From: JBLMZH01 sp050258715
GTDB taxonomy: Bacteria > Patescibacteriota > Doudnabacteria > UBA920 > O2-02-FULL-48-8
Assembly (NCBI GenBank): GCA_050258715.1
Contig: JBLMZH010000045.1
Location: forward strand, 1 to 6,964
Reading direction: 5' to 3'
DNA: 6,964 nucleotides
The position numbers and the translations under genes are program-made. Below, one piece after another: positions 6,232 through 6,964 of this stretch. The notes beneath the pieces were generated by a model that was given only the letters and a program-made list of their open reading frames with translations, was not told where the DNA came from and made no database searches. Every line of letters begins with the position of its first letter. Positions within the stretch are counted from its first letter, which is position 1.

Positions 6232-6853
6232 GCTCATTATCGTCGTTGTTTTGGGACTTGGCGTCTCGCTGACAGCCGGCTTTTACGTGATCAAACCGTC
6301 GCTGAACAAGGTCAATAAGATGAACGAGGAATTAAGGAGCAAAAAGTCCGAGTCAAAGACTTTGGACCAGCAGATATTGGCTTTTAAGACGGCCCAGTCG
6401 GATTTGTCCAAGGCCACACAGAAGGAGCGGATCGCCAACAGCTTCGTGGGCAAGTACGATTTGGTCAAATCCATTGAAAAGATTGAAGCGGCCGCTGCGG
6501 CCACTAATACTCAGCATCAGCTTTCGATTACTGATCCGTATTTGAACAAGGGAACTGTCGGAGCAGCAGCCACGACAACGCCGGCGGAAAAGCCGAAAGA
6601 GAGCATTATGAGCAAGCAGGGGATTGACGAGATCCCGTACACAATGACTGCGACCAATGACTTTCTGGGCACTGTCAATTACATGCAGTACCTTGAGCAT
6701 CTTTTGTACTTCACCGAGATCTCGAAGGTTGAGCTGGTCGGGGAGGTTCAGGGCGGAACGAACGTCGAAAATGGAACGCGAGCGCCGCGCACGGGAATTA
6801 TCAAGACCAAATTAAACGGGGTATTATATATTGTCAAAGATGAAGGGAATTAA
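6215..6853 (+). CDS. pilO: Type IV pilus alignment protein PilO
   Basis: PilO pairs with PilN to form the ring that aligns the pilus machine. The 212-residue protein has the expected layout: short cytoplasmic tail, one TM helix (about 6-26), coiled coil (29-73, charged Lys/Glu-rich with heptad-like hydrophobics), and a C-terminal ferredoxin-like domain (about 138-207) with the family-typical sequence DFLGTVNYMQYLEHLLYFTEIS. An Ala/Thr/Pro-rich insertion (114-127, GTVGAAATTTPAEK) sits between the two parts and may be a flexible loop. Sequence similarity in this family is low, so position after pilN and architecture carry much of the identification. It overlaps pilN by 17 nt and the next ORF by 14 nt. 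Confidence 0.9.
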   Translation: MKPLTKLIIVVVLGLGVSLTAGFYVIKPSLNKVNKMNEELRSKKSESKTLDQQILAFKTAQSDLSKATQKERIANSFVGKYDLVKSIEKIEAAAAATNTQHQLSITDPYLNKGTVGAAATTTPAEKPKESIMSKQGIDEIPYTMTATNDFLGTVNYMQYLEHLLYFTEISKVELVGEVQGGTNVENGTRAPRTGIIKTKLNGVLYIVKDEGN

Positions 6854-6964
6854 AGGAGTAAAAATCAGCGTTTTGCTTTTCATCCTGCTGTTCGCTTTGG
6901 CTGCGGCCGAAGCGTACATGGCTTATTTTTACCTGCTGCCAAACTTGGATGTCCAGGATGCGAC
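6840..6964 (+). CDS. Unidentified membrane-anchored protein in the pilP position, 3' end missing
   Basis: The first 41 codons of an ORF that runs off the window. The start ATG (6840) overlaps the end of pilO by 14 nt, matching the spacing of the preceding gene pairs. The peptide begins MKGIKGVKIS, then has a hydrophobic helix (SVLLFILLFALAAAEAYMA) and continues YFYLLPNLDVQDA. It has a basic N-terminus and reads as an uncleaved anchor or a signal peptide (A-E-A could be a signal peptidase I site). The location is where pilP sits in proteobacterial T4P operons, but no lipobox cysteine is present, so it is not a standard PilP lipoprotein. I do not recognise the family from this fragment. The Shine-Dalgarno sequence is weak; GGAG at 6855-6858 lies inside the ORF, with no good start at proper distance after it. 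Confidence 0.7.
   Translation, partial: MKGIKGVKISVLLFILLFALAAAEAYMAYFYLLPNLDVQDA

Noticed and set aside
6821..6836. A/T-rich stretch near the end of pilO as a promoter for the last ORF
   Set aside because: TATTAT/TATATT can be read as a -10, but no acceptable -35 is seen and the ORF overlaps pilO, so coupling explains it better.

Overview
The window is one stretch of a type IV pilus (T4P) assembly locus, with every gene on the + strand. It opens inside the extension ATPase PilB (cut at its Walker A motif), continues with the platform protein PilC, then three genes with type IV prepilin-like N-termini (PilV-like, PilW-like, and a large PilX-like one), then pilM, pilN and pilO, and ends 125 bases into a further small membrane-anchored ORF. 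Nearly all of the window is coding. The only sizeable gaps are 115 bp between pilB and pilC and 76 bp between the PilX-like gene and pilM.

Organism: the gene order, moderate-GC coding DNA with very AT-rich gaps, the mix of genes with and without Shine-Dalgarno sequences, the divergent pilins and the PilX-like protein with a beta-rich C-terminus resemble T4P loci of Candidate Phyla Radiation (Patescibacteria, Parcubacteria-like) genomes. This is an inference from style, with no marker gene present. TGA serves as a stop (PilV-like gene), so the code is not the UGA=Gly code of Absconditabacteria and Gracilibacteria.

How the genes work together: PilB hydrolyses ATP on the cytoplasmic side and drives PilC to add pilin subunits at the membrane. 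PilM (actin-like, cytoplasmic) binds the N-terminal INLLP motif of PilN, and PilN pairs with PilO through similar TM, coiled-coil and ferredoxin-like folds to form the alignment ring. The three prepilin-like proteins are candidates for the priming or tip complex. No major pilin, prepilin peptidase, retraction ATPase or secretin is visible here.

Regulation visible: pilM-pilN-pilO-next ORF overlap by 14, 17 and 14 nt, and the PilV-like/PilW-like pair overlaps as ATGA, all consistent with translational coupling. A good extended -10 promoter precedes pilM and probably makes pilMNO a separately startable unit. The pilB-pilC gap is a striking A/T inverted repeat (14% GC; only G on the left side, only C on the right).

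Main points to follow up: the 463-residue PilX-like protein with a beta-helix-like passenger (candidate tip adhesin), the pilB-pilC inverted repeat, and the unidentified ORF in the pilP position. Overall this is a recognisable system and not a new one; the novelty is in the accessory pilin and the intergenic element.
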